Part shown: positions 24,516-35,542 of the stretch, piece by piece
Numbering within the stretch: position 1 is the stretch's first letter
Layout: every line of letters starts with the position of its first letter
Assembly: GCA_030765045.1 (NCBI GenBank)
Contig: CM060965.1
Coordinates: 67,032,787-67,096,786, forward strand
From: Tenodera sinensis
Lineage: Eukaryota; Arthropoda; Insecta; Mantodea; Mantidae
Reading direction: 5' to 3'
Length of the DNA stretch: 64,000 bases
Notes under the pieces: generated by a model
Told to the model about the DNA's origin: nothing
Databases searched by the model: none
Seen by the model: the letters and a program-made list of their open reading frames with translations, nothing else
Made by a program: the position numbers and the translations under genes

Positions 24516-25529
24516 ATTCTACATCGCTCTTATTTCTTTCTGTGATTTAGCTATATTTGAAAACTGGCGGTGCAATTTCTTTTTAGGGTGTTAACACTAA
24601 TTAAAAGAAAGTAAAATGTTTAGCATATACGCAAACCCGTGCCATGTTCTTGTGCCTGTAATGTGATTGGAACTATACTGTTTCCCACGGCAATAAGTTT
24701 AGGTACACAAAAATAGTAATGAATAATATCATATCGTACTTTTGTTAATTAAGCTGGTTAGCTGTTATGTTAGCACACTTTTGTATTTTTCGAATTACAA
24801 AATATGAAATAATTTGTGAGAGAAGTAAATTTATGCTTTATAACGATTCTTGGGCAAATCTCGTAGTCCATAAATTTGAACTACATTTATGGTTTGTTTT
24901 AGAATATTTACAACAGAGATACTTCCTTGCATACGTGTTACTGTCGCATGCTTAAACACCGTAAATGTACTGCAACTGTACTGTTTCAGTTGGATTTATT
25001 ACATTATTACCTTTTATTACAGCTAATTCACAAGGCCACGAGATACGTCACTTATGACTTGTGTTGCAACTATGCCTGCGTGATATAGTTTGTCATTAAA
25101 ATTTGTCTATAGATTGCATTTTTAACTTTAGTTTCATCAAAATACGAGCAATTACCATATTAAATTTCTGGAAACAGGTGCAGAAAATAGAAAATAGATT
25201 GCAACCCCTTGCATGCGTTTGCAGTAGCATTTTACTTCCAGCTTTGTTTTATACAGAAGTTACACGAAAGAAGTAACTGCTGGAGAAATGTAATGGTTAC
25301 TTAGTCACATTATTAGTTGGTAAAATACAAAAGCTTTTGACGTTCCTCTTTTCGGACCATTTCAAGAAATATGCACATTTCTTGGTACTGGAAACCTAAC
25401 TGAAAGTGTATTTAAAGCTTGACATTCACCAGAAGTACAAACAGCACAAAAATGCACTTTACAGGCAGCATTCATCTATCACCACAGAATGCGCAGGTGC
25501 ATCTATGCGGTACTGCAGCAATGAGGTCT
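24516..25529. other. Non-coding sequence
   Basis: AT-rich; no feature recognised. Confidence 0.5.
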
Positions 25530-25535
25530 TGACAT

Positions 25536-25650
25536 CAAGACTTCCGGTGGGGCTTTTTAATGAGTAGGCAGCCCGGGTTCGAAGCCCGGGTAGGAGTCTT
25601 ATACTCGCATGCTTGCATGCGGTAAGGGCGTAAGGGCGTTTTTCCCCACC
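25536..25650 (+). repeat. tRNA-like fragment (T-arm only)
   Basis: 'gcccgggttcgaagcccggg' (about 25570-25590) is a perfect T-arm/B-box hairpin. No anticodon arm or acceptor stem can be paired around it, so I read it as part of a SINE or tRNA relic. The plus-strand continuation 'gcatgcttgcatgcggtaag' and 'ggcgtaagggcgtt' does not match the other SINEs here. Confidence 0.45.
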
Positions 25651-27206
25651 ACAAAAAAGAAAAAGAGTACAAATAGCACAAAAAAAGCACTTTAAAATTA
25701 GAGTATAAGACAAACAGGATAGCATCCTATTTCTCTATTCCTTGCTCTATCTTAATTCAGGCAAATTCTTAGACGTGGCGAAGGGCTTGAAGTTGCGCAA
25801 TGGTTTCTGGTCAAGCTCAGTTTTCTATTTATGAGGCTACAGGAGTGTCACGTTAGTAACTCTCCAATTCCCGTGTCGTAAACTTCGCGGAACAGTGTCT
25901 GGTCAAGTGCAGTGCAGGTTCGCAGTCTCTTGTTTATTTCAGCTGCGTCAATGTGCGTGACGTCACTCGCGCAGATCCGAGCAAGTTTATTCCCCACGGT
26001 AAAAAGTCTGCCTTATAATACTCTCAAACGAAATACAGGTACTGAGTAAACCCCGGCCAAGTGACATCGATCTGCCACTACTCTCTGTTTATCTGCTTCG
26101 TTGCAATAATTCAGCCGCGCTGCATTGTACGCAGTTGTACCAGCAGTATTCAGCCTGATTTGTTAATAATTACAAAGAATATGTCTTAGAAACCCCGCTT
26201 TTTAAAATGTGATAAATGAATCTAAAGAGACCAGTTGCTAGTAATAGTTAACGCGGGTAATTATCTCCCGGTGCCTAAGTTAGCTAAGGAGACTTTTTCC
26301 CACAAACCATGAATGTTGTAATATTAGTTGTACAATTCACAGAAGCTGCACTTTATGAAAAGTATATTCCGATGTGAAAATTTTACAGCTGCAAAATCAG
26401 AGAAATTTGGAATCCTTTCGACATTCCACAAGATAAATATGTCTCTAGGTTGGTCCAAAACAAACCAAGAGCAGGAATCCCATAAACATTGTGAGTTTGC
26501 ATCACAGTACAAGCGAGCGCTAAGCTAGAATATAATAGAATATTGCTTTGATTAATTCATACTGTGGCGGCTTCTACAGGAATTCTAGGTTTTTATTAGT
26601 AGCAATGTGTTGAATACAAGATAGTGACAGATACTAGTTCGAAACGCCATAGTGAATAAAACCTAAAGAAAAACCACTGTACATGGGACACTAAGTGCCC
26701 AGTGGTGCCCCGTGGGCTGTTATGTACTAATGGCGTCACCTTGTCGCGATACCCCATCTGCTCGTGTCGTGTAAGAAGCATTTCCGCTTCACTAATTCAG
26801 GTAACCAAGCATTAGAGAGGCTTAGGTTAGGTACCATAAATGCCTCATAGCTCGGTGAGAAGAAAATTGTTTTCCCCTCTTTCGCATACGGTTGGGCAGC
26901 ACTGCCATTGCTGATAGGATAAAAGACCGCCGGTATGACTATTGAAGTCAAAAGCGGGATATAAATGGAACAATAAAAATAAGTTTTTATAAAACTTCAT
27001 TATTTAGGTACTTTAAGATAAAGTCGAGATTTTTTATTGTTTTAAAGCAATGAATATTCTCTTTTGTAGTTTTGCAAGAAGCTGAAGAAGCAAGCACCAA
27101 AATTATACCTAAAAAGTGTGCTCACTTTTAATTTAGGCTGATTGATAGGTGTCGATACAATTTCTAAGTGAATAACATCATTACCTACATATAAGATACT
27201 TAACGT
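25651..27206. other. Non-coding sequence
   Basis: No gene or named repeat recognised. Paired open frames on opposite strands at 26324-26528 are antisense mirrors of each other. Confidence 0.45.
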
Positions 27207-27470
27207 ACTGCCTCTGTGGTCTGGTGGTTAGAATTCTAACTTTCAAACCCAGAGTCCTGGGTTCGATTTCCTTCTAGAAGGTGGACATTTTTCTTCAGTT
27301 AGGATTATTCCCCACCCTCTCTAGAGTGTGGAAGTATGAATGAGGGTGTGAATGTGTTTATCAATTTAATATAGCATTCTTAAGTATTATAACTATAAAC
27401 CATGTAAAGCGAATAAACATCACTGCTGTTAAGCAATTGCTCCAAAGGTTAAAAGCTGCCTATAAGACCT
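27207..27470 (+). repeat. tRNA-headed SINE, family C, copy 1
   Basis: The head 'tctgtggtctggtggttaga' (A box) and 'cctgggttcgatttcc' (B box) are followed by a body with 'ttcagttaggattattcccc', 'gtgtggaagtatgaat' and 'caattgctccaaaggttaaa'. The same blocks in the same order occur at 54.77-55.05 kb. Confidence 0.85.
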
Positions 27471-27780
27471 TACATGTTAAATGCTGTACATAAAAAAACA
27501 TTCTTAACCGATAATAGTAATATTAGATATAGTAGTAGCATCTGTAGTGTATAAAGTGAAGGATGTGCATAGTTGGAGTAATAGGAATGATAGCGACAGC
27601 GACGCCTACTGACATCCTCAGTAATTTTGTATCCCGGGATCGGCGCAAAACAAATGACTGTAGGGACCGGGCTGCTTCACGCCACGTGCCAGGCCAGCGA
27701 GCGGGCCAAGGTGATCGAGGTAAGACTATTTGCATGTATGTGACTAACAAAAATGGAAGCGGCTACACGAAAAGGGGCTT
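27471..27780. other. Non-coding sequence upstream of promoter-like block
   Basis: Includes a POU-octamer match (atttgcat, about 27727-27734). Otherwise nothing recognised. Confidence 0.4.
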
Positions 27781-27784
27781 TCTT

Positions 27785-27900
27785 CGGAGCCTTCGAGAAA
27801 ACTCCATTAGTGAAGTTCGAGAAAAGTCCGGGTGACGTCATAACCACTATATAAGGAGGCCAGGAACGGTTACAGATATGAGTCGACCAGTATGTCAGTA
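27785..27900 (+). promoter_or_regulatory. Promoter-like block: HSE-like sites, CRE, TATA
   Basis: Two copies of TTCGAGAA (27792-27799 and 27816-27823) match the TTCnnGAA core of heat-shock elements and lie 24 bp apart. A perfect CRE palindrome TGACGTCA is at 27833-27840 and a TATA box TATATAAG at 27848-27855. About 45 bp downstream lies 'gtcagta' (about 27894), resembling an arthropod initiator but rather far for a TATA-set start. No open frame with a recognisable product follows, and repeat H begins near 28085. It could be a solo LTR or transposon promoter rather than a host one. All calls are motif matches only. Confidence 0.45.
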
Positions 27901-28084
27901 AGTGCAAGACATACGTGTGTGTGTGTCGTCACGGAAAATATATCGGTTGTCGTGAAGAAGATTGGAGTGATTGCGTTGTAATGAGTGTGTGAGACAGAGA
28001 AAGTGAAGAAAGATACTGAAAGGACTGAGCATGTTTGGGGAAGTAAAAGTTGTGAGCTGTAATAGTCCAAAAGACTGTAGAGCA

Positions 28085-28490
28085 GTGCTCTCCAACTTAT
28101 GCGATGGGGCACCTTTAACTCATGCCTAATGAGGCGCGGGCGCCATCACAACCATTATTCGACTGTCCGTCCCGCTTACCGAGGCGAATTACTGGCGAAT
28201 TTTCTGGAATATACTCGTTTCTCGAAGCTTTGTCCCGAATTTCCGACAAGTTCAGGTCTGATGAAAGTGAAAATTACGAAAGGAGGGAGTGGGTATCGGT
28301 GAATCTGTCTTGTCTAGGGTAGAAAGTTTTATGACAAATAGCGGCATAACTGCTTGATATTATAAACGCAGGGTTACGGCAATATCCTTCGTTAGAGAGA
28401 AGCACTGGTTAGGGAAGTAATGAATACAGCTTTAGGTATACAAAATCATACTTGGGAAGATATTCGAGTTACATTGTTATAACCGGGTAG
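28085..28490 (+). repeat. Dispersed repeat H, copy 1
   Basis: 'ggcacctttaactcatgcct', 'aatgaggcgcgggcgcc' and 'acaacca', then 'gggaagtaatgaatacagct' and 'tgggaagatattcg', match the reverse complement of 34.3-34.62 kb. The left end 'cagtgctctccaact' looks like a hAT-style terminus, but no matching right end was found. Two nested open frames (28099-28322) are inside this repeat. Confidence 0.7.
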
Positions 28491-29094
28491 TACCTTTTTC
28501 TTCTTCACTTGACGGGTCTACCGCCTAAAATTTAATTTGTATATATGGAAGGAATTCTAGTAAGCAAGGCTCACCATTCATGGTCATAATGACGCATTCA
28601 AAAGTAGCACAAACTAGTCTACGTTCAAGTACGTGGTACATAATCTTCGGCATTACACTATAAAGGACATAATTTTCCAAGATCATCTAGTTTGTGCACA
28701 AACAGACTTGAGAGCACAGTACTACTGGAAAAGCGATTCTTAGTAGTTTAGAAACAATTTCCTACGAGCGGAAAATGCTCATTCTTGAGATGGCCTGCAA
28801 CAGACTGTCCCGTGATAATAAAATTTCCATTTCTACGAAGCTTTCCCGATTATCTAGCCGTGTTGTGGTTCGGAAGGAAGAGAGACTGCAAGAATTAGGA
28901 GGAATCTCGGCGCCGCGCCGGTGTCTAGTCGAACAAGTGGAGTGGCAACAAGAAAATAAGGCTGTGGCTGCAGTGGGCGAAGTGACTGAATCAATACTCT
29001 GCTCAAACATGCGTCAGCAACTTGCTTTATTATTAGAAAATGCTAAATAACATGTCAGCTTCGATAATACTCGAGCAAAGCCTAGTTCAAGCTA
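28491..29094. other. Unassigned sequence with a 91-codon open frame
   Basis: 28775-29050 (plus) is open for 91 codons, rich in Glu, Arg and Leu, with a weakly amphipathic look. The antisense is also open (28762-29010). No motif, so no gene is called. Confidence 0.35.
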
Positions 29095-29454
29095 AAACTT
29101 TTCTTTAAAAAATTCGATGTGTTGCTCTCACATGATTTTATCTGCTCTTGTGCTAACTATTCTTACAAACTCTTATTCCTTTATCTTTTTCATGTTATTC
29201 GGGATAAACATTTACAAAAATTATCTTACTGCTGATTTTCTTGTAGGTTGAAGGGGAATATGGGAATACGGTAGGCTTTGACCGATAGTCAAATATTTTA
29301 AAGCTGGCCGCTATATGAAGGCTTTGAAATTATTCCGTTCTCTTTGCACGACTATGATATGTTGAAAAAGTAAATAACGACCTTTCATTTGAGAAAATTA
29401 ATACTGCAAAACTCACAAAAATTACAGGGAATATCTCTGAAATGGTTCACCCTT

Positions 29455-29460
<6 letters not shown>

Positions 29461-29519
<59 letters not shown>
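29461..29519. repeat. (AG)n microsatellite
   Basis: Uninterrupted AG run of about 29 units inside R1 copy g. Confidence 0.95.
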
Positions 29520-29525
<6 letters not shown>

Positions 29526-29832
29526 TAAATTATGTGTCTTAACGAGACTTAATTTTTTTGTGCAGTAAGATTTGGTCCGTCTCTTACGGTTTACGAGTTA
29601 TGCAAAGATCATCGAGTAAGCACCGCTATATGGGTCATAGCCAGAAAATTCAAATATACGTTTTATTTGCTATAAAATATCTTAAACATATGTCATTTTA
29701 ATCAAAATCGTTAGAGCCATTTTCTAGAAAATAAAAATTTTCGAAAACTGTTTCATGTAAAGGTTAGCTTAGAGTGGAGAAATTTTCTTGGAAATCCTCA
29801 TTTCGCACCCTTGAAAGATATTAAACTTAAAT

Positions 29833-29913
29833 ACCAAATTTGGTTAGTAATTATTATTTATTTATGCCAACAAACTAACTGCTGGTGATTCCACCTCTTA
29901 ACCAAGTTTGGTT
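29833..29913. repeat. 55-bp insert flanked by 13-bp direct repeats
   Basis: 'accaaatttggtt' (29833-29845) and 'accaagtttggtt' (29901-29913) flank 55 bp absent from the other R1 copies at this point. It may be a small insertion with a 13-bp target duplication or a local slippage product. Confidence 0.55.
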
Positions 29914-29962
29914 TCTAATCGACTTTTCGTATTTGAGTTATGCTGTTCACAGAGAGACGGAT

Positions 29963-31224
29963 GCCTTACTTTACAACATTGATGCAATCAGTGGAAAAGC
30001 CTTTCTGCTCCCATAAGACATATTGCAAACGTAAAAGATCAGTACACACAACCTACAACTCCATCGTATTGCGTGTAACCTCTGACGAATTAAACACGCA
30101 GCAAATGCTCATGTTTACATGTTCCTTCCATCTTGCAGGCATAGAATAAAATAGAAAGTAAAATTATCTTGAACGGTTGCTACATTTAATGGTGAAAGGT
30201 TTGCGTATTCGAGTGCTGGTGTAAAATTATCAGGATCTCCTAAAATATAAGGTTCCTTATGAGATAAAGTTGATAAAAATGTAAATAAGATAATTAAACC
30301 TTAAATATCCTTGAATGTAAAATAGGGATGAAAAGGAATTTTATCAATATTTGATTATTTGCTGGTTTTCATCAATCAAGATATGCTTAAATTATGTTTG
30401 AGAGAGACGAGGTGTTTGTTTGTTGCCGCTTTCCAGAATCAGGAAAAGTAATACTTAACGTTATAATTCACAAATCCATTTTCAATTTCCATCCTACGCC
30501 TACCAGAATTAAAGAATTAATAATAACGCATGGTATTGCAGGGCATTTTCCTTGCTGTGAAAAGGCAGTTGTATCTATTTTGGCAATTAGGTTAAGTTCT
30601 ACTGAAAAGTGCTTAAAATCTCCAGAGACTAAAATGGAGGGATGTAAGGAAAAGAGAAATACTAATCTTTCCCCTTTGGTTACTTTGTTCTATAATGTTC
30701 AGGAGTATTAACAGCAAATTCGCGCAGTCGGAAACAGGTGGAGAGAGAATCTGTGATGGGGCCTGACAGAAGCTGCTGCTGGTTCTTCATCTCCCATTTA
30801 CTTTTCACAAACAACTATAACGGAACTCTTCCTTACACTCTCTGCTGACTTTCAGCGAAACCTGCTAGATACGAGATGTTTACTACTTTCGCTATCAAGG
30901 TTCTAGAAATGGAAAGCAAATATTCATATACGTTACTGCTTTACCTCATAGCCTACAACTTAAACAGGATCAATCATAGCATTACTAATATGCAGTGCCC
31001 GGATCCAGTGCCACCTTTTATTGTTGCATCATAGGCATTGCTAATGTGCACGTAAATCCTTAACATGATTATGGGAAGAAAAAAAAAAAATTATTAGATC
31101 ATTTTTGTTATTTTATGCTATTTTCTTTTTTAGGGCGGTTTGTTTTCAGTTTATATAATTATTTTGTCATTTTCTGCCATTTGCGTGTCTATTTAATCGT
31201 TTTCTTGCATTTGGGCATACATAA
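29963..31224. other. Non-coding sequence
   Basis: A 105-codon open frame at 30394-30711 (plus) contains several Cys, Lys and His residues but no clear zinc-finger spacing. No gene is called. Confidence 0.4.
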
Positions 31225-31442
31225 AAAATTACTTTGTTGTTTAACGGCGCTGTCAGTTTCCAGGATCACATCAGCGTCACCGGTGTCCCGGAATTTTGTC
31301 CCTCAGGAGTTCTTTTACATGCCAGTAAATCTACTGACGTGGAGTTATCCTTTTTAATCACACTGAAATAATTGGTCTGGGCTGGATTTGAACCCGCAAG
31401 CTTAGGATCAGTAGGCCAGCGTCTAACCAACTGAGCCACCCT
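31225..31442 (-). repeat. tRNA-headed SINE, family E
   Basis: On the minus strand: 'gtggctcagttggttagacg' (A box), then 'gcgggttcaaatccagccc' (B box, about 31381-31400). The body carries 'catgtaaaagaactcctgag', 'ggacaaaattccgggacacc' and 'gtgacgctgatgtgatcc', ending 'cgccgttaaacaacaaagta'. My recollection is that this 3' style is common in cockroach and termite sequence, which is part of the weak taxonomic hint. Only one copy is in the window. Confidence 0.75.
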
Positions 31443-31799
31443 GACGGACTTTGGGCGTACAATTGTGTTGCTATGGTCGTCCTTGACTTGATTTGGTTCA
31501 TAGACTGTGATTACTCATTTGCAATGAATTATGTATAATCTGACGCTAGAACAAGTGATTTGGTTTCAAAATCTGCAATAGCAAATAATTAATTTTGATA
31601 AAACTGTATGCTGTATATCTGAAATAAGGTAAATTCAAATATAAATAATTTCGTGTCAACACTATTATCTTCTTGTTTTTCAATGCTTTTTTATTATTTC
31701 ATTTATACCCAACCTTCCTTTTAACTTCAATTGTCATATCATCGGCCTTTCCTTTAGAACATACTGCCATGCAGTGTTATTAACTCGGATACAGTAGGT
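31443..31799. other. Non-coding sequence
   Basis: AT-rich; nothing recognised. Confidence 0.5.
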
Positions 31800-31828
31800 T
31801 TTGGGTCTTTTGCTTTTTGATCCTTAGA

Positions 31829-31896
<68 letters not shown>

Positions 31897-32058
31897 ACTT
31901 TCTCTGTCTCTCACACATACCCACTCTCATTCTCACTTCCAGACTCTGGGGAGGATAATTGATAATCTTAGAGAAAAATTCCCACTCCCCAGTCGGTAAT
32001 CGAACCCGAATACGCACAGCAGACAGGTGCTCTATCGAGTGAGTTACTGGGCCAGCCG
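31800..32058 (-). repeat. tRNA-headed SINE, family C-like, with expanded CT tract
   Basis: On the minus strand the head at about 32055 reads 'actcactcgatagagcacct' (A-box region) and 'attcgggttcgattaccga' (B box). Then 'tttttctctaagattatcaa' and 'ccagagtctggaagtgagaa' match the body of family C. The tail holds the long CT/GA tract at 31834-31893. The 87-codon Glu/Arg-repeat frame on this strand is produced by the microsatellite. Confidence 0.75.
31834..31893. repeat. (CT)n microsatellite
   Basis: Uninterrupted CT run of about 28-30 units within the SINE body. Confidence 0.95.
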
Positions 32059-33139
32059 TAACTACTTGTTTCTCTTTCGCAATGATCTGGAGTTTCTTAG
32101 TACCACGAAGAGTTTTCGTAATTTCTTCACCATCGGAAAAAAATGTTACTTTTATTCACGAATAAATGTCTTTGTAGCTACTGTATACCAAGTATATCCT
32201 CTGATCATTCCACAACATCGATGTGTTTTGATTCATGCGTATAAAGTTTTTATTTTTTTGTGAATCGCATTGATAAATTAGATAGTATCCATATAAGCAT
32301 ACATTTCATGAATTCGCTGTTTGATCGTTTTAAATGTAGCAATTACATCCCATGAAATTGGGTGCTTTATTAATTTCCGATACAATCATAATGTAGAATT
32401 GAATTTCAGCGTTATTATTTCACGCTCTGCTTGTTTCAGTACAATTTGCATGTTTTCGTTGTGACCACAAGCATCAGCTTAGATTACAATGCCTCCCAAA
32501 TAAGCAGTGATCTTTGCCTAATCATTGTGAAGTGCACAGGTCGTATATTCCACATGTTTTATGAAAAAGGCAAAGAGATTAAGCTAAAGTCCTAGTGTAT
32601 GCAAGCAGGATTCTTCTGTCAGGTTTACGCATACTGGTTGACCTTCAGGAAGAGATATCTGTGCCATGTAACATTCTTTATGCTAATTAATCTTAAGTGT
32701 TTATTTTGCCTCCTGGTGTTGAAGCTTCTGCAGTGTTATTTTCTGTCCTTATTTGAACACCTGCAACGTTTACTTATACATAGTGTTTGGAGTCGCTCTG
32801 ACATCAGAAGAACCTCCAGCAGAAAGCATCAGTCCTCAAAAGTTACATATCCGTTTATATTGGCGAGCAGTAACCTTTGCATGTTGAGTTGTCCTTTGAA
32901 GGTTTATTTGACTGTTCTAAAATTAGAAGCCAGAGGAGCTTGATGTTTTGTATCAAAAGAGAAAAACAGAGGAAGTTAAACAAGCAGATGCAGTAAAATG
33001 CCATTGTTGTTCTCATTCCCCGCGCGCCTATATAATGCCAACTTCCGTTGCCAACTTCCATTGCCAAGACGCAGCATATGATGGCTACAGGAGAGTGAAG
33101 GACAATTTTACCCAGCAAGAGGCTTAAAATCAAAATATT
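32059..33139. other. Non-coding sequence
   Basis: A 114-codon open frame at 32599-32943 (plus) is Leu/Phe/Cys-rich but has no motif. A TATA-like 'cctatataatgcc' lies at about 33027-33039 with no convincing transcript after it. Confidence 0.4.
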
Positions 33140-33265
33140 GTTCCTTTTCGTTGATTCGAAACCAAAAAATTATTTATAAGGTCATTTGTAAGTTGCTTTT
33201 CGCTGATTGGAAACCAAAACATTATTTATAAGGCCATTTGTAAGTTCCTTTTCGTTGTTGTTTGG
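33140..33265. repeat. 52-bp tandem repeat, 2.4 units
   Basis: Units start at 33140, 33192 and 33244 with 'gttccttttcgttgatt', 'gttgcttttcgctgatt' and 'gttccttttcgttgtt'. The two complete units differ at about six positions. Confidence 0.9.
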
Positions 33266-33439
33266 CAAGGCTCGTCTGTTTTCCCTCATTGGGTGATCAA
33301 AGCTTAGTTGACGTAAATTGTGCTGACGAGACAACTAAAAACTGTATTATACATTATTAAACCGGTTTTACAATGACTACACATTTTTCTGGCATCTAAA
33401 TTCACAGCCTTTAACTAATTGATTTAACACATTTTTTCA

Positions 33440-34095
33440 TTCCTGTCTGTTCATCCATATCTTCTATTTTCGTTGATTCCTTGGATCCACGTAATAGGTG
33501 GCCTTCTCTTCTTCTTCCTTCCCTGCGGTTCCCAATCCATGATTAGCTTTGAAAGTCTTCCACCTTCCATTCTCCTATATGTCCATACCATTCGAGCAGT
33601 TTCTTCTTGATAAAATCTAAAATTGAATATTAGATCCGCACAATGTCTTTTATATGTGAATTTCTAATTGTTTCTTTCCTGGATATTCTTGTAGAGCGTC
33701 TCAAGAAGTCCATTTCCGCAGCAAGTAACTTTTTTAGTTGTGAACTCATAGCCCACACATCAGAATCTTAATTCGCAAATATTTATACTCTTCAGTATGT
33801 TTGTTCCTAAATTTTCTAATATGTAATCTTGAAGAACGTCCTCTATATATCATATATTTGGATTCATCCACATTTATTTTTAAACCCCATAAACTATTAT
33901 TCTTTATATTCAAATTCTTCAGCCACTATTAGTTGATCATCTACAAATTGGAGAAAATATACTGTTAAATCATCGTTAGTGGTATTCCCATCGTTTTACA
34001 TTTCTTTTTCCAGTTATCAATAGCCTTTTCAGTATAAATTGTATTTATTGTTGGAGATATACAGCATCCTTGTCAGAATCCTTTATGAGTTTGAG
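33440..34095 (-). pseudogene. LINE reverse transcriptase relic (C-terminal half)
   Basis: Read on the minus strand from about 34095. 'GCCISPT' and 'YTEKAIDNWKKKC' come from the RT palm region. They are followed by the RT active-site signature FVDDQ (plus-strand positions about 33930-33945), then 'KINVDESKYM', 'KLLAAEMDFLRR' and 'ISRKETIRN'. Near 33480-33610 comes the common LINE C-terminal block (MVW ... RRMEGGRL ... WEPQGRKKKRRPP ... W). These blocks lie in different frames with stops between them, so the gene is dead. The N-terminal endonuclease and first RT half are absent. Clade not resolved. Confidence 0.8.
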
Positions 34096-34289
34096 AACCC
34101 TTCGATAAATATAACATATAATTGCATAAAATTAAAAAATGTAATTGCTGTACGTTTAACGAAGTTTATATAGCAATTGAATAAATAAATAAATTAATTA
34201 AATAAACCCATGATTCCTTAAGGGCAAGGGTCTCCTACCATGGAAGGGACTGACTCAAAGACACTCTCAGGGTGAGCTACTCCCTGGGA
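34096..34289. other. AT-rich spacer
   Basis: (AAT/TAAA)-rich stretch at about 34175-34207, then 'aagggcaagggtctcctacc', possibly part of repeat H. Confidence 0.4.
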
Positions 34290-34630
34290 GCCCCACTGTT
34301 CTAATGTCTTCACACCTTATCCTCTATTGCAGTGCTCGTGGGGGCCATGTGTCCGTGATCTATTTTTCTGGCGCCCTTCATAAGTAAATCTTTACTCCGG
34401 TGACTTCTAATATTAGTTAAAATTTCGAGACTAGATTATTTCCTTCCGAATATCTTCCCAGTACACACCCTCTGAAGTATGCTTTTGTACATCTAAAGCT
34501 GTATTCGTTACTTCCGTAACGAATGCATTCCCTTTTTCCTCTCAACAGAAGGGTACTTTCCCTTACAGTGGTTGTTACGGCGCCCACGCCTCCTTAGGCA
34601 CGAGTTAAATGTGCCCGAGTACATTCCCAT
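34290..34630 (-). repeat. Dispersed repeat H, copy 2
   Basis: On the minus strand 'gggcacatttaactcgtgcc', 'taaggaggcgtgggcgcc' and 'gtaacaacca', then 'ggaagtaacgaatacagctt' and 'actgggaagatattcgga', correspond to 28.09-28.49 kb. The middle differs in length between the two copies. Confidence 0.7.
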
Positions 34631-34639
34631 TTTCCCATT

Positions 34640-34785
34640 GCAGCTACAAGGAAATAAGCAATAAGATAATTTCTGCAAATATTTATCTCAACTAACACGA
34701 AGAAGATGTAGGAATAAGAGTTTGTAAGAATGCTCAGTACAAGAGTAGAGAAAGTCATGTCAGTGCAACACATCAGATTTTTTAC
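34640..34785 (-). repeat. Dispersed repeat R1, copy h, 5' end only
   Basis: 'cagctacaaggaaataagca', 'atttctgcaaatatttatct', 'agtacaagagtagagaaagt' and 'cagtgcaacacatcagattt' give the R1 5' end in reverse orientation. Confidence 0.8.
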
Positions 34786-35542
34786 ATTAGCGGTGTTTAT
34801 GTTAAGTGGCTTTGTTATGTCGGATTTACTTATAACTTCTTTGGTTGTGACGAATCTTGATACTTGCTAATTTTTCTTCTTTTCTGTAGTGGCAACCCTG
34901 TATTTCGTCTCCTGTTACATGATTAGCCTTGATGGCACTGTCAACATCCGCAATCAGGCAAACAACCACCGAGCCAACGTGGCAAATTCTCACATCCTCA
35001 TAGCCATCAAGGAACTTCATGAACATTCAGTAGCGGTAGACTTCGACGTGGTTTTCTTCACGCACAGTAGACATTCTTTGATGAACTTCCTTTTTCTGTT
35101 ATACCCCAGAGTTAAAAACCACATTACCGTTGACTGGTTTTGTTTAGACGGTTTTTAAACCACTCGAGCCTTACTTTAACCCGTGCACACTGGTTGGGGC
35201 ATTCTTGACCCCATTGATACTATGAAGTATTAATATGCACTATTTTATGTATTTGCAGAATCATTACGGAGTAGTATTCCCGGAATTTATTGAATTCGTT
35301 TTGCATTCATACTCATCATGAGTCGAACGTTAGTGTCCTTGTCAAACCACTATGTTTTTACTTGATTGCACGGCACGGACCAACGCGGCTTAAGAAGAAA
35401 CAGTATCTCATTTTCGCCTCTCGTACTAGGCTCACTCCACTATTCGCGAACTGCACTACTATAGGACGCACTTCTATGCCGCAATAATCACATTAGGCTA
35501 ATTTGGTGCACTTACTCGACTGTTTGGGGCTGTAAAAAGATT
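34786..35542. other. Unassigned sequence with overlapping open frames
   Basis: 34889-35158 (plus, 89 codons) and 34826-35026 (minus, 66 codons) overlap on opposite strands. The minus frame has a protein-like composition, but I recognise neither. A T-rich 'ttttctgtag' precedes the plus frame like a splice acceptor; that is weak evidence. Confidence 0.35.

Larger units (their letters stand above)
29095..29962 (+). repeat. Dispersed repeat R1, copy g (near full length)
   Basis: Runs from 'ttcgatgtgttgctctcaca' through 'gataaacatttacaaaaatt', 'gtaggctttgaccgatagtc', 'acaaaaattacagggaatat' and 'gagttatgcaaagatcat'. It continues to 'catttcgcacccttgaaaga' and 'gagttatgctgttcacagag'. A 59-bp AG microsatellite replaces the short spacer before 'taaattatgtgtcttaacga'. 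A 55-bp insert near the 3' end is flanked by a 13-bp direct repeat. Confidence 0.85.

Noticed and set aside
27600..28085. Solo LTR around the TATA/CRE block
   Set aside because: Plausible but unproven: no TG...CA ends with flanking target duplication, primer-binding site or second LTR copy was found. Kept only as a promoter-like feature.
28085..28715. Complete hAT element from cagtgctctccaact to gagagcacagtac
   Set aside because: The right end is not a good inverse of the left, and no matching 8-bp flanks were found.
30394..30711. 105-codon frame with Cys and His residues as a zinc-finger gene
   Set aside because: Residue spacing fits no zinc-finger class and there is no supporting context.
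31379..31442. Functional tRNA gene on the minus strand
   Set aside because: Same reason: tRNA-like head continuous with a SINE body; acceptor ends do not pair.
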